The notes: generated by a model not told the origin, from the sequence alone. Positions 1 to 7,573 are shown, numbered from the stretch's first letter. The stretch: DNA of 31,716 nucleotides from Glaesserella parasuis (GCF_002015085.1 NZ_MUXW01000053.1:1-31716); one strand, 5' to 3'. Numbers and translations are program-made.

Positions 1-1
1 A

Positions 2-250
2 CTGGAAACTGGCGATGAATCAATCATAAATGAGCCGCTCGTAGCAATTTTGTCGTTCTCAAAACAGATTGTACAGAATATGAAACAGAGCCTATTCGGT
101 GCATTTATTTACAATATTGTTGCCATTCCGATCGCCTGCGGTGTGCTTTATCCTTTTACTGGTTGGCTATTAAATCCGATGATTGCAGCAGTAGCTATGA
201 CATTGTCGTCTGTGACTGTTGTGTTAAATAGCCAGAGGTTGTTAAGATAA
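2..250 (+). CDS. copA: C-terminal fragment of a CopA-like copper P-type ATPase (partial at left edge)
   Basis: The reading frame is open from base 2 to the TAA at 248-250 and gives the last 82 residues or so of a heavy-metal (P1B) ATPase. The closing stretch, with NMKQSLFGAFIYN, a Pro-containing helix (AIPIACGVLYPF) and AAVAMTLSSVTVVLNSQRL, is the final pair of membrane helices of copper-exporting CopA proteins, in which the MxxSS motif helps bind Cu(I). The first 17 residues visible (through INEPLVAILSFSK) fit the family less well than the rest and appear shorter than the usual stretch between the phosphorylation-domain end and the last helices, so a small deletion or decay is possible. The catalytic domains lie outside the window, so whether the gene is intact cannot be judged. 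Copper rather than another metal is inferred from family resemblance. Confidence 0.8.
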   Translation: METGDESIINEPLVAILSFSKQIVQNMKQSLFGAFIYNIVAIPIACGVLYPFTGWLLNPMIAAVAMTLSSVTVVLNSQRLLR

Positions 251-492
251 AAGTAAAAAATAGAGAGCAAAAAAGAATTCTATTTACCTTCGTGTCATTA
301 CCAGCCCCAACCATTCAAGGAGTGATAGAGGATCACTATTTAGGTGTCTGCGTTACTGTTAGATTCATCTATTTCAGTATTTTTGAGTAATGTTATTATG
401 CTGAAGCATAACAATCTTATTTTATTGCTTACAGCTCCGTGCCGTAAAACTCCGCTATTTTTGTTCACATCCAACGAAAAAAGAGAAATATA
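251..492. other. Intergenic stretch without a recognisable gene
   Basis: Between the ATPase end and the tRNA-Ala terminator I see no credible gene. The longest ATG frame is only about 30 codons (starting at 398) and has no recognisable product. A perfect 7-base inverted repeat (TTATGCT, 2-base loop, AGCATAA) sits at 396-411 and might be a weak terminator for the ATPase gene, but it lacks a T-tract. Confidence 0.5.
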
Positions 493-524
493 AAAGCCTT
501 GAAGTTTTTACATTTCAAGGCTTT
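493..524 (-). terminator. Intrinsic terminator after tRNA-Ala
   Basis: An 11-base perfect stem (AAAGCCTTGAA at 493-503, TTCAAGGCTTT at 514-524) with a 10-base loop. Read on the minus strand it is followed by a T-rich run, and it lies 34 bases past the 3' end of tRNA-Ala, so it most likely ends the gltX/tRNA-Ala transcript. Confidence 0.75.
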
Positions 525-558
525 ATATTATGTTTGTCTAGATCTGCTGAAATCAATT

Positions 559-635
<77 letters not shown>

Positions 636-716
636 AAATTGCGAGAGATGATATGCTCTCGCTTTTTTTCTGTCAATCTGAAAACAATGGAAATAGATTA
701 ATTGATTAAAAACTAA

Positions 717-2156
717 CTAGTTCTGCGCTTCAATAAACGCAATCGCTTTTTGAATACGCGCAAGCGTTCTCTCTTTACCAACTAACTTCGCAGTAATATC
801 CATAGATGGCGACTGCCCTGAGCCTGTTACTGCAAGGCGGAATGGCATACCCACTTTACCCATACCGATGTCAAGCTCTGCGGCAGTTTGGCTCATTGCA
901 TCGTGGATATTTTCAACACTCCAATCATCACAAGCGGTCAGTTTTTCCAATAATTTTGCAAGTGGTGCAACTGCTTCCGCTTTGAAGTTTTTCGCTACCG
1001 CTTTTTCATCATAGCTATCAAATTCTTGATAGAAATAACGGCTTTGGCTTGCTAATTCTTTTAAGGTTTTTGCACGTTCGCTTAAGACTGGAATGATCTC
1101 TGCTAATGCAGGTCCTTGAGAGAAATCAATCCCCTGATCATTCATATGCCATTCAAGGTATTTTGCCACATAGACTGCAGGCAAACTACGCATATAGTGT
1201 TGGTTTAGCCACTGTAATTTTTCCGTGTTAAAGGCACTTGCCGATTTGCTGACAGAATGAATGTCGAATAACTCAATCATTTCTTCACGAGTGAAGATCT
1301 CTTGATCGCCGTGTCCCCAGCCTAAACGTACGAGATAGTTAATTAAGGCTTCGGGTAAATAGCCATCATCACGATATTGCATTACGCTAACTGCACCGTG
1401 ACGTTTGGAAAGTTTTTGACCATCATCGCCGTTAATCATCGAAACGTGAGCGTAAGTTGGAATTTCTGCCCCTAACGCTTTTAAGATGTTGATTTGGCGT
1501 GGTGTGTTGTTGATATGATCTTCACCTCGAACAACGTGGGTAATGCCCATATCCCAGTCATCGACAACCACACAGAAGTTGTAGGTCGGTGCGCCATCGG
1601 TACGGCGGATAATTAAGTCGTCTAATTCGCTGTTGCTGATTTCAATGCGTCCACGCACCGCATCATCAAAAATCACTGAGCCTTCCGTTGGGTTTTTAAA
1701 ACGAACAACGTGTGGTTCGCTCGGATCGTGTGAATGATCGCCTAAGCAGTGGCGGTCATAACGTGGTTTCTCTTTATTCGCTTCTTGGTTTGCACGCAAT
1801 TCATCTAAACGCTCTTTTGAGCAGTAGCAACGGTATGCCGTGCCTTCTTCAATCATTTGATCGATCACTTGGTTATAACGGTCAAAGCGTTTGGTTTGGA
1901 AATATGGACCGTGTTCCCACGCTAAGTTAAGCCATTCCATGCCTTCGATAATCGCTGCGGTTGCTTCTGGGGTAGAACGCTCAAGGTCGGTATCTTCAAT
2001 GCGTAATACAAATTCGCCGTTGTTATGTTTAGCATATAACCAAGAATAAAGTGCCGTTCTAGCTCCACCAACGTGTAAATAGCCTGTCGGACTTGGTGCG
2101 AAACGAGTACGCACCTTCACATTTGGATCTAAAGGGAAAATGGTTTCAATTTTCAT
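717..2156 (-). CDS. gltX: Glutamyl-tRNA synthetase
   Basis: A 479-residue class I aminoacyl-tRNA synthetase that charges tRNA-Glu with glutamate in the cytoplasm. The N-terminal signature FAPSPTGYLHVGGART carries the HIGH-like ATP-binding motif near residue 20. The KMSKS-equivalent, KLSKRHGA, lies near residue 250 in the Rossmann fold. A CxC...C/H zinc-like cluster (CYCSKERL with CLGDH further on) is present around residues 110-140. The C-terminal helical anticodon-binding domain is complete and the length matches enterobacterial GltX. The start ATG is preceded by a weak AGGCGAT ribosome site. Downstream on the same strand come tRNA-Ala and a terminator. An uptake-signal core lies inside the gene at 930-939. 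Identification is secure. Confidence 0.97.
   Translation of the reverse strand: MKIETIFPLDPNVKVRTRFAPSPTGYLHVGGARTALYSWLYAKHNNGEFVLRIEDTDLERSTPEATAAIIEGMEWLNLAWEHGPYFQTKRFDRYNQVIDQMIEEGTAYRCYCSKERLDELRANQEANKEKPRYDRHCLGDHSHDPSEPHVVRFKNPTEGSVIFDDAVRGRIEISNSELDDLIIRRTDGAPTYNFCVVVDDWDMGITHVVRGEDHINNTPRQINILKALGAEIPTYAHVSMINGDDGQKLSKRHGAVSVMQYRDDGYLPEALINYLVRLGWGHGDQEIFTREEMIELFDIHSVSKSASAFNTEKLQWLNQHYMRSLPAVYVAKYLEWHMNDQGIDFSQGPALAEIIPVLSERAKTLKELASQSRYFYQEFDSYDEKAVAKNFKAEAVAPLAKLLEKLTACDDWSVENIHDAMSQTAAELDIGMGKVGMPFRLAVTGSGQSPSMDITAKLVGKERTLARIQKAIAFIEAQN
930..939 (+). repeat. DNA uptake signal sequence (Apl type)
   Basis: A perfect ACAAGCGGTC inside gltX. This is the core motif that marks DNA for preferential uptake in the Apl subclade of naturally competent Pasteurellaceae. 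Near-identical copies recur through the window. Confidence 0.8.
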
Positions 2157-2293
2157 ATTATCGCCTATATTTTTTCAGAATTTTCTAAACAAAAAGGTTT
2201 CGGTATTTTACCCCTCTTGAGCGGAAATCATAGTGAAAAGTTGACAGTTTAGGTGAATTTTTCAACGAATAGCCAAAAAATAGCAAAAATGGA

Positions 2294-2321
2294 TTGACTG
2301 AAAATTTTTGAACTCTATAAT
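2294..2321 (+). promoter_or_regulatory. Sigma-70 promoter of the tRNA-Val array
   Basis: TTGACT (2294-2299), a 16-base spacer and a consensus TATAAT (2316-2321) end 16 bases before the first tRNA-Val. A C-rich discriminator (GCCAACCC) follows, the kind usually seen at stringently controlled stable-RNA promoters. Confidence 0.75.
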
Positions 2322-2337
2322 GCCAACCCACAACGAC

Positions 2338-2413
2338 GGGCGATTAGCTCAGTTGGGAGAGCACCTCCCTTACAAGGAGGGGGTCACTGGTTCGAGACCG
2401 GTATCGCCCACCA
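2338..2413 (+). tRNA. tRNA-Val (TAC anticodon), copy 1
   Basis: A 76-base cloverleaf with acceptor GGGCGAT/ATCGCCC, anticodon arm CCTCC-CTTACAA-GGAGG (anticodon TAC) and encoded CCA. It is the first of four identical copies in tandem. Confidence 0.96.
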
Positions 2414-2459
2414 CTTCAACTTTTGAAGTCTGTTGTTACAATCTAATTTAGTTTGAAAA

Positions 2460-2535
2460 GGGCGATTAGCTCAGTTGGGAGAGCACCTCCCTTACAAGGA
2501 GGGGGTCACTGGTTCGAGACCGGTATCGCCCACCA
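2460..2535 (+). tRNA. tRNA-Val (TAC anticodon), copy 2
   Basis: Identical in sequence to copy 1, with encoded CCA. It is separated from copy 1 by an unrelated 46-base spacer. Confidence 0.96.
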
Positions 2536-2592
2536 CTTTTTTAAAGTACCAGCCTTTCAAACTTCCCATTAGTTTAAATGCTTATCTTAAGT

Positions 2593-2668
2593 GGGCGATT
2601 AGCTCAGTTGGGAGAGCACCTCCCTTACAAGGAGGGGGTCACTGGTTCGAGACCGGTATCGCCCACCA
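2593..2668 (+). tRNA. tRNA-Val (TAC anticodon), copy 3
   Basis: Identical to copies 1 and 2, with encoded CCA. The spacer before it is 57 bases and shows no evident similarity to the other spacers. Confidence 0.96.
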
Positions 2669-2710
2669 CTTAATCCAAGTGTTTAAACTAGTCGAAACCG
2701 CAAGGTATTC

Positions 2711-2786
2711 GGGCGATTAGCTCAGTTGGGAGAGCACCTCCCTTACAAGGAGGGGGTCACTGGTTCGAGACCGGTATCGCCCACCA
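2711..2786 (+). tRNA. tRNA-Val (TAC anticodon), copy 4
   Basis: The last of four identical copies, with encoded CCA, after a 42-base spacer. No strong terminator hairpin is visible immediately downstream; the toxin-antitoxin operator follows about 160 bases later. Confidence 0.96.
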
Positions 2787-2949
2787 TTTCACTTTTCATC
2801 AATCTCCTTCTTATTTTGCAAATTTTTTGTTTGATCTGACCGCTTATCTTTGACTTTTTACTATTTTTTCGATCTCTGTCGAAAAATTTATCTCTTGTCC
2901 TTTCTCTTTTTTATATTTCAATTAGGCTTTTTCTGTTTTTCCCTAAAAC

Positions 2950-2968
2950 TATACGTTTTAAACGTATA
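2950..2968 (+). promoter_or_regulatory. Palindromic operator of the higBA module
   Basis: Perfect 9-base arms, TATACGTTT and AAACGTATA, around a single central T, 26 bases before the toxin start. Toxin-antitoxin operons are usually autorepressed by the antitoxin or its complex at such a palindrome. The HTH domain of the downstream antitoxin makes it the likely ligand (inference). Confidence 0.6.
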
Positions 2969-2994
2969 TTTAACTTAAAAATAGGAGTAGAATA

Positions 2995-3333
2995 ATGAAT
3001 GTCGCTTTTGTGGAGTTGCCGCCTTTTGAGGAATATAGAAAAAAGTATCTTGACGATGACTCATTTAGATTATTACAAAATGAGTTACTAAAATTTCCCG
3101 ATAAGGGAGAGCTTATTCAAGGTACTGGGGGACTAAGAAAATTGCGTATTGTGGATATTATTAGACAAAAAGGAAAAAGAGGCGGAGCTAGGGTAATCTA
3201 TTACTATTACGTGCGAGGGAAACAAGTTTGGTTGTTCCACGCCTACAATAAAAACCAACAAGACGATTTATCTAATGAAGAACGTGTGGTTTTGGCGAAT
3301 ACATTAAGCTATTTAAAATCTTTAGTGAGGTAA
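2995..3333 (+). CDS. higB: HigB2/RelE-family toxin
   Basis: A 112-residue basic protein that resembles Vibrio cholerae HigB-2 along its whole length. Shared blocks include the FVE start, a helix with EYRKKYL, the IQGTGGLRKLRI segment, KGKRGGARVIYYYY, and the FHAYNKNQQDDLS strand-turn. Proteins of this family are ribosome-dependent mRNA interferases with a RelE fold. The order toxin-then-antitoxin is typical of hig modules. The ATG is preceded by AGGAG at 2983-2987. The antitoxin gene starts 3 bases after the toxin stop codon. The module sits between the tRNA-Val array and rlmN with its own operator and terminator, like a self-contained insertion. Toxicity itself is inferred from the family. 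Confidence 0.88.
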   Translation: MNVAFVELPPFEEYRKKYLDDDSFRLLQNELLKFPDKGELIQGTGGLRKLRIVDIIRQKGKRGGARVIYYYYVRGKQVWLFHAYNKNQQDDLSNEERVVLANTLSYLKSLVR

Positions 3334-3336
3334 TAT

Positions 3337-3645
3337 ATGGGAAAATTATTTAATGAACTAATGGAAGGGATGCAAGCATTAGAGTTACACTTACAAGGCA
3401 AAATTACACTAAAAACCACTGTTGTGGAAGTTCCTGATCCGATAGTGATTACCCCCGAAGAAGTGAAAGCTATTCGTCAGAAATTAAATCTTTCACAAGC
3501 CGTTTTTGCTCGTAAATTACACACTTCGGTGAGAACTTATCAAGGCTGGGAGCAAGGAAGAACAAAGCCCAATCCGCAAGCGGTCTTACTATTAAAAATG
3601 GTTGAAAAATCGCCAAAAACATTTGAGCAAATTGCGAGCATTTAA
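3337..3645 (+). CDS. higA: HigA2-family antitoxin with HTH domain
   Basis: A 102-residue partner of the preceding toxin. The N-terminal 40 residues, with LQGKITLKTT, are the region that in HigA2 proteins wraps and neutralises the toxin. The C-terminal part (about residues 45-100) is an XRE-type helix-turn-helix with VKAIRQKLNLSQAVFARKL, recognition helix TSVRTYQGWEQG and RTKPNPQAVLLL. It should bind the palindrome at 2950-2968 and repress the operon, as known for the family. It is translationally coupled to the toxin (3-base gap) and is followed by a strong hairpin terminator. Similarity to V. cholerae HigA-2 is clear by eye. Confidence in the pair is high because the two genes support each other. 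Confidence 0.88.
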   Translation: MGKLFNELMEGMQALELHLQGKITLKTTVVEVPDPIVITPEEVKAIRQKLNLSQAVFARKLHTSVRTYQGWEQGRTKPNPQAVLLLKMVEKSPKTFEQIASI

Positions 3646-3652
3646 GTGAATA

Positions 3653-3686
3653 TCGGCTTGTTTACCGCAAGCCGAACTATTTTTGT
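3653..3686 (+). terminator. Terminator of the higBA operon
   Basis: An 8-base perfect stem (TCGGCTTG at 3653-3660, CAAGCCGA at 3668-3675) with a 7-base loop, followed by ACTATTTTTG. It begins 8 bases after the antitoxin stop codon. Confidence 0.75.
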
Positions 3687-3845
3687 GATCCCCATCGAAA
3701 AATTCATTATTTCAACTTTTCAAATCTTGTAAAAATCACTAGCCTAAATGAGCAGACAACAGTAGAATTGCCGCCTTTAATTTAACTAAATTCCAGCAAA
3801 ACTAACCTTTTGCCACAAACCGTGTAACAACGAGGCTTTCAAACA

Positions 3846-5006
3846 ATGTCTGAACAAATTCAAGCAACCGATGCAAGTTGTAATTCAACCAAAACTGAAA
3901 AAATTAACTTATTAAACTTAAATCGTCAGCAGATGCGTGAACTATTTGCGGAAATGGGCGAGAAGCCATTTCGTGCTGATCAGCTGATGAAATGGATTTA
4001 TCATTTTGGTGAAGATAATTTTGATAATATGACCAACATCAATAAGGTGTTGCGTGAAAAATTAAAACGGATCGCTGAGATTAAAGCACCTGAAGTTGCC
4101 GTAGAACAACGTTCTGCCGACGGCACAATCAAATGGGCGATGTGGGTTGGCGATCAGCAAATTGAAACGGTATATATCCCAGAAGATGATCGTGCTACCT
4201 TGTGTGTTTCTTCGCAGGTGGGTTGTGCCTTGGCTTGTACTTTCTGTTCAACGGCACAGCAAGGCTTTAACCGTAATTTAAGCGTATCTGAAATTATCGG
4301 GCAGGTGTGGCGTGCATCAAAAATTATCGGTAACTTTGGTGTAACGGGCATTCGTCCGATTACCAATGTGGTGATGATGGGAATGGGTGAACCATTGTTG
4401 AATATGAATAACGTTATTCCAGCAATGGAAATTATGTTAGACGATTTTGCTTATGGTCTATCTAAACGCCGTGTGACTCTTTCAACATCAGGGGTTGTAC
4501 CAGCGTTAGATAAAATGCGTGAGCAGATTGATGTTGCATTAGCGATTTCATTGCACGCACCAAACGATGAACTGCGTAATGAATTAATTCCACTGAATAA
4601 AAAATACAACATTAAAATGTTAATTGATTCAGTGAATAAATACTTAGAAGTATCAAACGCTAATCACGGTAAAGTGACGATTGAATATGTGATGCTAAGC
4701 CACGTCAATGATGATGTGGAACACGCTCATCAGTTGGCAGATGTATTGAAAAATACCCCAAGTAAAATCAACTTGATCCCGTGGAACCCGTTCCCAGAAG
4801 CACCCTATGCGAAGAGTTCAAATACGCGTATTGATCGCTTCCAAAAAACCTTGATGGAATATGGCTTTACGGTGACAGTGCGTAAAACTCGTGGTGATGA
4901 TATTGATGCTGCCTGTGGGCAACTTGCGGGTGATGTGATTGACCGCACTAAACGCACCTTTGAAAAACGTAAATTCGGCGAAGGGATTGCGGTTCAAAAT
5001 CAGTAG
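3846..5006 (+). CDS. rlmN: Dual-specificity 23S rRNA/tRNA methyltransferase RlmN
   Basis: A 386-residue radical-SAM enzyme that methylates C2 of an adenosine in 23S rRNA and of A37 in some tRNAs. The [4Fe-4S] cluster motif CxxxCxxC is seen as C127-ALA-C131-TF-C134. The two cysteines used for methyl transfer in the E. coli enzyme correspond here to C120 (ATLCVSSQ) and C357 (DAACGQLAG). MMGMGEPL and STSGVVP loops line the radical-SAM barrel. The N-terminal accessory domain (LLNLNRQQM...) is complete. The ATG has only a weak ribosome site (GAGG about 11 bases upstream). The PilW-type gene follows on the same strand after a hairpin repeat, an order I also recall from E. coli and H. influenzae. 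Identification is secure. Confidence 0.96.
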   Translation: MSEQIQATDASCNSTKTEKINLLNLNRQQMRELFAEMGEKPFRADQLMKWIYHFGEDNFDNMTNINKVLREKLKRIAEIKAPEVAVEQRSADGTIKWAMWVGDQQIETVYIPEDDRATLCVSSQVGCALACTFCSTAQQGFNRNLSVSEIIGQVWRASKIIGNFGVTGIRPITNVVMMGMGEPLLNMNNVIPAMEIMLDDFAYGLSKRRVTLSTSGVVPALDKMREQIDVALAISLHAPNDELRNELIPLNKKYNIKMLIDSVNKYLEVSNANHGKVTIEYVMLSHVNDDVEHAHQLADVLKNTPSKINLIPWNPFPEAPYAKSSNTRIDRFQKTLMEYGFTVTVRKTRGDDIDAACGQLAGDVIDRTKRTFEKRKFGEGIAVQNQ

Positions 5007-5017
5007 TATATTTCAAG

Positions 5018-5090
5018 GTAGGGACACACTGCGTGTGTCCGTTCCAACAATCGTAATTCGTATCGGCGGACACACGCGGTGTGTCCCTAC
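5018..5090. repeat. Nested double-hairpin intergenic repeat, GGACACAC family, copy 1
   Basis: Two 23-base arms (5018-5040 and 5068-5090) are reverse complements with one mismatch and flank a 27-base centre. Each arm is itself a hairpin: GGACACAC-TGC-GTGTGTCC on the left, GGACACAC-GCG-GTGTGTCC on the right. Both arms end in GTAGG/CCTAC. The element lies between rlmN and the PilW-type gene, ending 15 bases before that start codon. A second copy with perfect arms is at 12437-12500. The architecture resembles paired REP elements. Confidence 0.8.
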
Positions 5091-5105
5091 ATAGAGGGAA
5101 GTCAA

Positions 5106-5687
5106 ATGACCTTTGCAAAATTTTTCCGTAATTTGACCGCTTGTAGCGTGGCATTATGGCTTGTTGCTTGTGCGAACCAAACTACTCAGGTGGATTTTAA
5201 CCGCTCGGAAGCCGTCAAAGCTCGCATTAATTTGGCCCTTGCTTACCTTGAACAATCTGATTTTCCAAAAGCGAAAGAGAACATTGACAAAGCGCTTGAA
5301 CACGATGTAAAAGACTACCTACCGCACTCTGTGCTTGCCTATTATTACCAACAAACTGGCGATAACCAAAAAGCAGAAGAAGCCTACCAGCAAGCCTTGA
5401 AGTTAAGTAAAACACAGAGCAAAAACAATCAAGTTCGCCCTGATGTATTAAATAACTACGGTACCTTTCTGTGCAAACAAAAGCTGTTCGACAAAGCTTA
5501 TCAGCAATTTGAAACGGCATTAACCAGTCAAGAAGCCTATTACAATCAAGCAGATACACTAGAAAATATCGCCTTATGTGCCAATATGAAGAAGGATATT
5601 GAGAAGCAAAAAACAGCACTATCTCAACTTGAGAAAATAGATAAATCAAGAGCAGAACGACTATATAATTTCATGGAGATTAGATAG
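5106..5687 (+). CDS. pilW: PilW/PilF-type TPR lipoprotein (type IV pilus biogenesis)
   Basis: I place the start at the ATG at 5106, preceded by AGAGGGA, because the GTG further upstream lies inside the hairpin repeat. The 193-residue protein has a short lipoprotein signal peptide ending in the lipobox LVAC (mature Cys about residue 22). Tetratricopeptide-like helices follow: LALAYLEQSDFPKAKENIDKAL, YYQQTGDNQKAEEAYQQAL, NNYGTFLCKQKLFDKAYQQF. This is the organisation of PilF/PilW, the outer-membrane lipoprotein that helps assemble the secretin of type IV pili, which Pasteurellaceae also use for DNA uptake. The position after rlmN supports the call. A perfect uptake signal lies inside the gene at 5135-5144. 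The exact role here is inferred. Confidence 0.85.
   Translation: MTFAKFFRNLTACSVALWLVACANQTTQVDFNRSEAVKARINLALAYLEQSDFPKAKENIDKALEHDVKDYLPHSVLAYYYQQTGDNQKAEEAYQQALKLSKTQSKNNQVRPDVLNNYGTFLCKQKLFDKAYQQFETALTSQEAYYNQADTLENIALCANMKKDIEKQKTALSQLEKIDKSRAERLYNFMEIR
5135..5144 (-). repeat. DNA uptake signal sequence (Apl type)
   Basis: The minus strand reads ACAAGCGGTC and continues as CAAAT when extended to 5131, an extended Apl-type uptake signal. It lies in the signal-peptide region of pilW. Confidence 0.8.
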
Positions 5688-5747
5688 GCTTATTTTCTTA
5701 AACTAGCGTATAATTCGCTCAATATTTTATTTTAGCTAGGATATGTT

Positions 5748-6683
5748 ATGAACCATCTTCCAATTGCAAATGAAGCTCTACATCTTTATACACAAGCTAT
5801 TTCTCGCCTCAATCAACACTTATCTGAAGCCTTTAATCAAGCCGTTGATATGATATTAAACTGCGAAGGACGAGTTGTAGTTGCAGGTATTGGTAAGTCA
5901 GGATTAGTTGGTAAGAAAATGGTTGCAACCTTTGCTTCAACAGGCACACCAAGTTTCTTTTTACACCCAACGGAAGCCTTTCACGGCGATTTAGGTATGT
6001 TGAAACCGATTGATGTAGTGATTTTAATCTCTTACAGCGGTGAAACTGATGATGTAAATAAACTGATTCCAAGTTTGAAAAATTTTGGGAATAAGATTAT
6101 TGCAATGACGGGAAATCTGCAATCAACATTGGCTCGTCACGCAGATATAACCCTTGATATTAGTATTGAGCGTGAGGCCTGTCCAAATAATCTTGCCCCG
6201 ACGACCTCAAGTTTAGTGACTATGGCATTGGGCGATGTCTTAGCGATTGCTCTGATTAAAGCTCGAGATTTTAAAGCGGAAGACTTTGCTCGTTTCCACC
6301 CTGGTGGCAGCCTTGGTAGAAAGTTGCTTTGTCGTGTGCGTGATGTTATGCAGAAAAAATTGCCTATTATCTGTCCGCTTTGTAGTTTTAGCGATTGCTT
6401 GAATGTAATGAATGAAGGACGAATGGGGGTAGCTATTGTTATGGAAAATGAGCAATTGCTGGGTATTATTACCGACGGTGATATTCGTCGTACACTTGCT
6501 AAATTTGGTGCAGAAAGCCTGAATAAAACGGCTCAAGAGATTATGAGCTGTAATCCAAAAACGATTTTAGATAGCACTTTCCTTGCTCACGCAGAAGAGT
6601 ATATGAAAGAGAAACATATTCACTCATTAATAGCGGTCAATGAAGCAGGAAAAGTTACGGGCATTGTGGAGTTCGCAAGCTAA
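5748..6683 (+). CDS. kdsD: Arabinose-5-phosphate isomerase (KdsD/KpsF family)
   Basis: A 311-residue cytoplasmic enzyme that interconverts ribulose-5-phosphate and arabinose-5-phosphate, the first step to the Kdo sugar of lipopolysaccharide. The sugar-isomerase (SIS) domain covers about residues 30-165, with VVVAGIGKSGLVGKK and SYSGETDDV. Two CBS domains follow (about 200-255 and 265-311, including GIITDGDIRR). A conserved FHPGGSLGRKL linker joins them, as in KdsD/KpsF/GutQ proteins. A consensus TATAAT lies at 5709-5714, 34 bases before the ATG. greB overlaps its stop codon by one base (TAATG), so the two are co-transcribed. GutQ is the alternative name for the same activity; with no glucitol genes nearby, KdsD is preferred. 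Confidence 0.93.
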   Translation: MNHLPIANEALHLYTQAISRLNQHLSEAFNQAVDMILNCEGRVVVAGIGKSGLVGKKMVATFASTGTPSFFLHPTEAFHGDLGMLKPIDVVILISYSGETDDVNKLIPSLKNFGNKIIAMTGNLQSTLARHADITLDISIEREACPNNLAPTTSSLVTMALGDVLAIALIKARDFKAEDFARFHPGGSLGRKLLCRVRDVMQKKLPIICPLCSFSDCLNVMNEGRMGVAIVMENEQLLGIITDGDIRRTLAKFGAESLNKTAQEIMSCNPKTILDSTFLAHAEEYMKEKHIHSLIAVNEAGKVTGIVEFAS

Positions 6684-7171
6684 TGGCAAAGTCAAATTAT
6701 ATTACTCGTTCTGGTTGGCAAGCATTAGACCAAGAGCTGAAATATCTTTGGAAAGAGGAAAGACCCAAGGTAACACAGGCAGTATCTGAGGCTGCAGCAT
6801 TAGGTGATCGCAGTGAAAATGCGGAATATATTTATGGTAAACGCCGTTTGCGTGAGATCGATCGCCGTGTACGTTTTTTATCCAAACGTTTGGAAGTACT
6901 ACAAATTGTCGATTACCACCCTTCTCAAGAGGGTAAAGTCTTTTTTAGTGCTTGGGTTGAACTAGAAAATGAGGAAGGTGAAATAAAGCAGTATCGGATT
7001 GTGGGCTGTGATGAATTTGATCCAGCAAAACAATGGATTTCGATTGATTCCCCCGTTGCAAGAGCATTAATTGGCAAACAAATTGATGATGAAATTCAAG
7101 TTGAAACTCCTGCTGGAAAAGTGATGCTCTATATCAATAAAATTTGGTATGAAAAAAAACTAACCCTATGA
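6683..7171 (+). CDS. greB: Transcript cleavage factor GreB
   Basis: A 162-residue transcription elongation factor that inserts a coiled coil into the secondary channel of RNA polymerase and stimulates cleavage of backtracked RNA. The N-terminal coiled coil (residues 1-75) carries the acidic tip LGDRSENAEY. The globular C-terminal domain includes SPVARALIGKQIDDEI. The basic patch KRRLREIDRRVRFLSKRLE and the ending WYEKK favour GreB over GreA. The start ATG overlaps the kdsD stop by one base, indicating translational coupling. No clear terminator hairpin is seen before the tRNA promoter that follows. Confidence 0.94.
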   Translation: MAKSNYITRSGWQALDQELKYLWKEERPKVTQAVSEAAALGDRSENAEYIYGKRRLREIDRRVRFLSKRLEVLQIVDYHPSQEGKVFFSAWVELENEEGEIKQYRIVGCDEFDPAKQWISIDSPVARALIGKQIDDEIQVETPAGKVMLYINKIWYEKKLTL

Positions 7172-7267
7172 AAAGTTTAGCCTTTATTCAAGAAATGCTA
7201 TAAATTCATCGTTTTGATTAGTAACTAGGCAAGCGGTCTGTAATTTTAATTTTTTTGCAAAAATAAT

Positions 7268-7295
7268 TTGACATATTTCCAGAACCTAGTAATAT
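7268..7295 (+). promoter_or_regulatory. Promoter of the tRNA-Ser/tRNA-Arg cluster
   Basis: A consensus TTGACA (7268-7273), a 16-base spacer and TAATAT (7290-7295), followed by a GC-rich discriminator (GCACGCCCAC) and then tRNA-Ser at 7319. Confidence 0.7.
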
Positions 7296-7318
7296 GCACG
7301 CCCACAGACACAGTGAGT

Positions 7319-7413
7319 GGTGAGATGGCCGAGCAGGCTGAAGGCGCTCCCCTGCTAAGGGAGTATGGGGTTAAAAAGCTCCATCGAGGGTTCGAATCCC
7401 TCTCTCACCGCCA
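7319..7413 (+). tRNA. tRNA-Ser (GCT anticodon)
   Basis: A 95-base tRNA with acceptor GGTGAGA/TCTCACC, anticodon arm CTCCC-CTGCTAA-GGGAG (anticodon GCT), the long variable arm expected of tRNA-Ser, a T arm with GGTTCGAATCC, and encoded CCA. Confidence 0.96.
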
Positions 7414-7426
7414 TTTACTTTATCAC

Positions 7427-7503
7427 GCACCCGTAGCTCAGCTGGATAGAGTACTCGGCTACGAACCGAGCGGTCAGAGGTTCGAATCCTCTCGGGTGCG
7501 CCA
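7427..7503 (+). tRNA. tRNA-Arg (ACG anticodon), copy 1
   Basis: A 77-base cloverleaf with acceptor GCACCCG/CGGGTGC, anticodon arm CTCGG-CTACGAA-CCGAG (anticodon ACG, normally edited to ICG by TadA) and encoded CCA. It starts 14 bases after tRNA-Ser. Confidence 0.96.
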
Positions 7504-7573
7504 TTTTATTTTTTTATTTATCAGGATAAAATGGTTGCTGATAAAATAAATAACACCGTTTCTTTTCAAATAC

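Noticed and set aside
2475..2720. An 81-codon open frame across the tRNA-Val array.
   Set aside because: It runs through tRNA genes 2-4 and its repeats are simply translated tRNA sequence.
3761..3780. TTGCCGCCTTT repeated from the higB start region (near 3016) at about 3768, suggesting a duplicated module end.
   Set aside because: The match is only 11 bases with little similarity around it; it is compatible with chance.
7268..7549. A 93-codon open frame across tRNA-Ser and tRNA-Arg.
   Set aside because: It is translated tRNA sequence without a recognisable protein.
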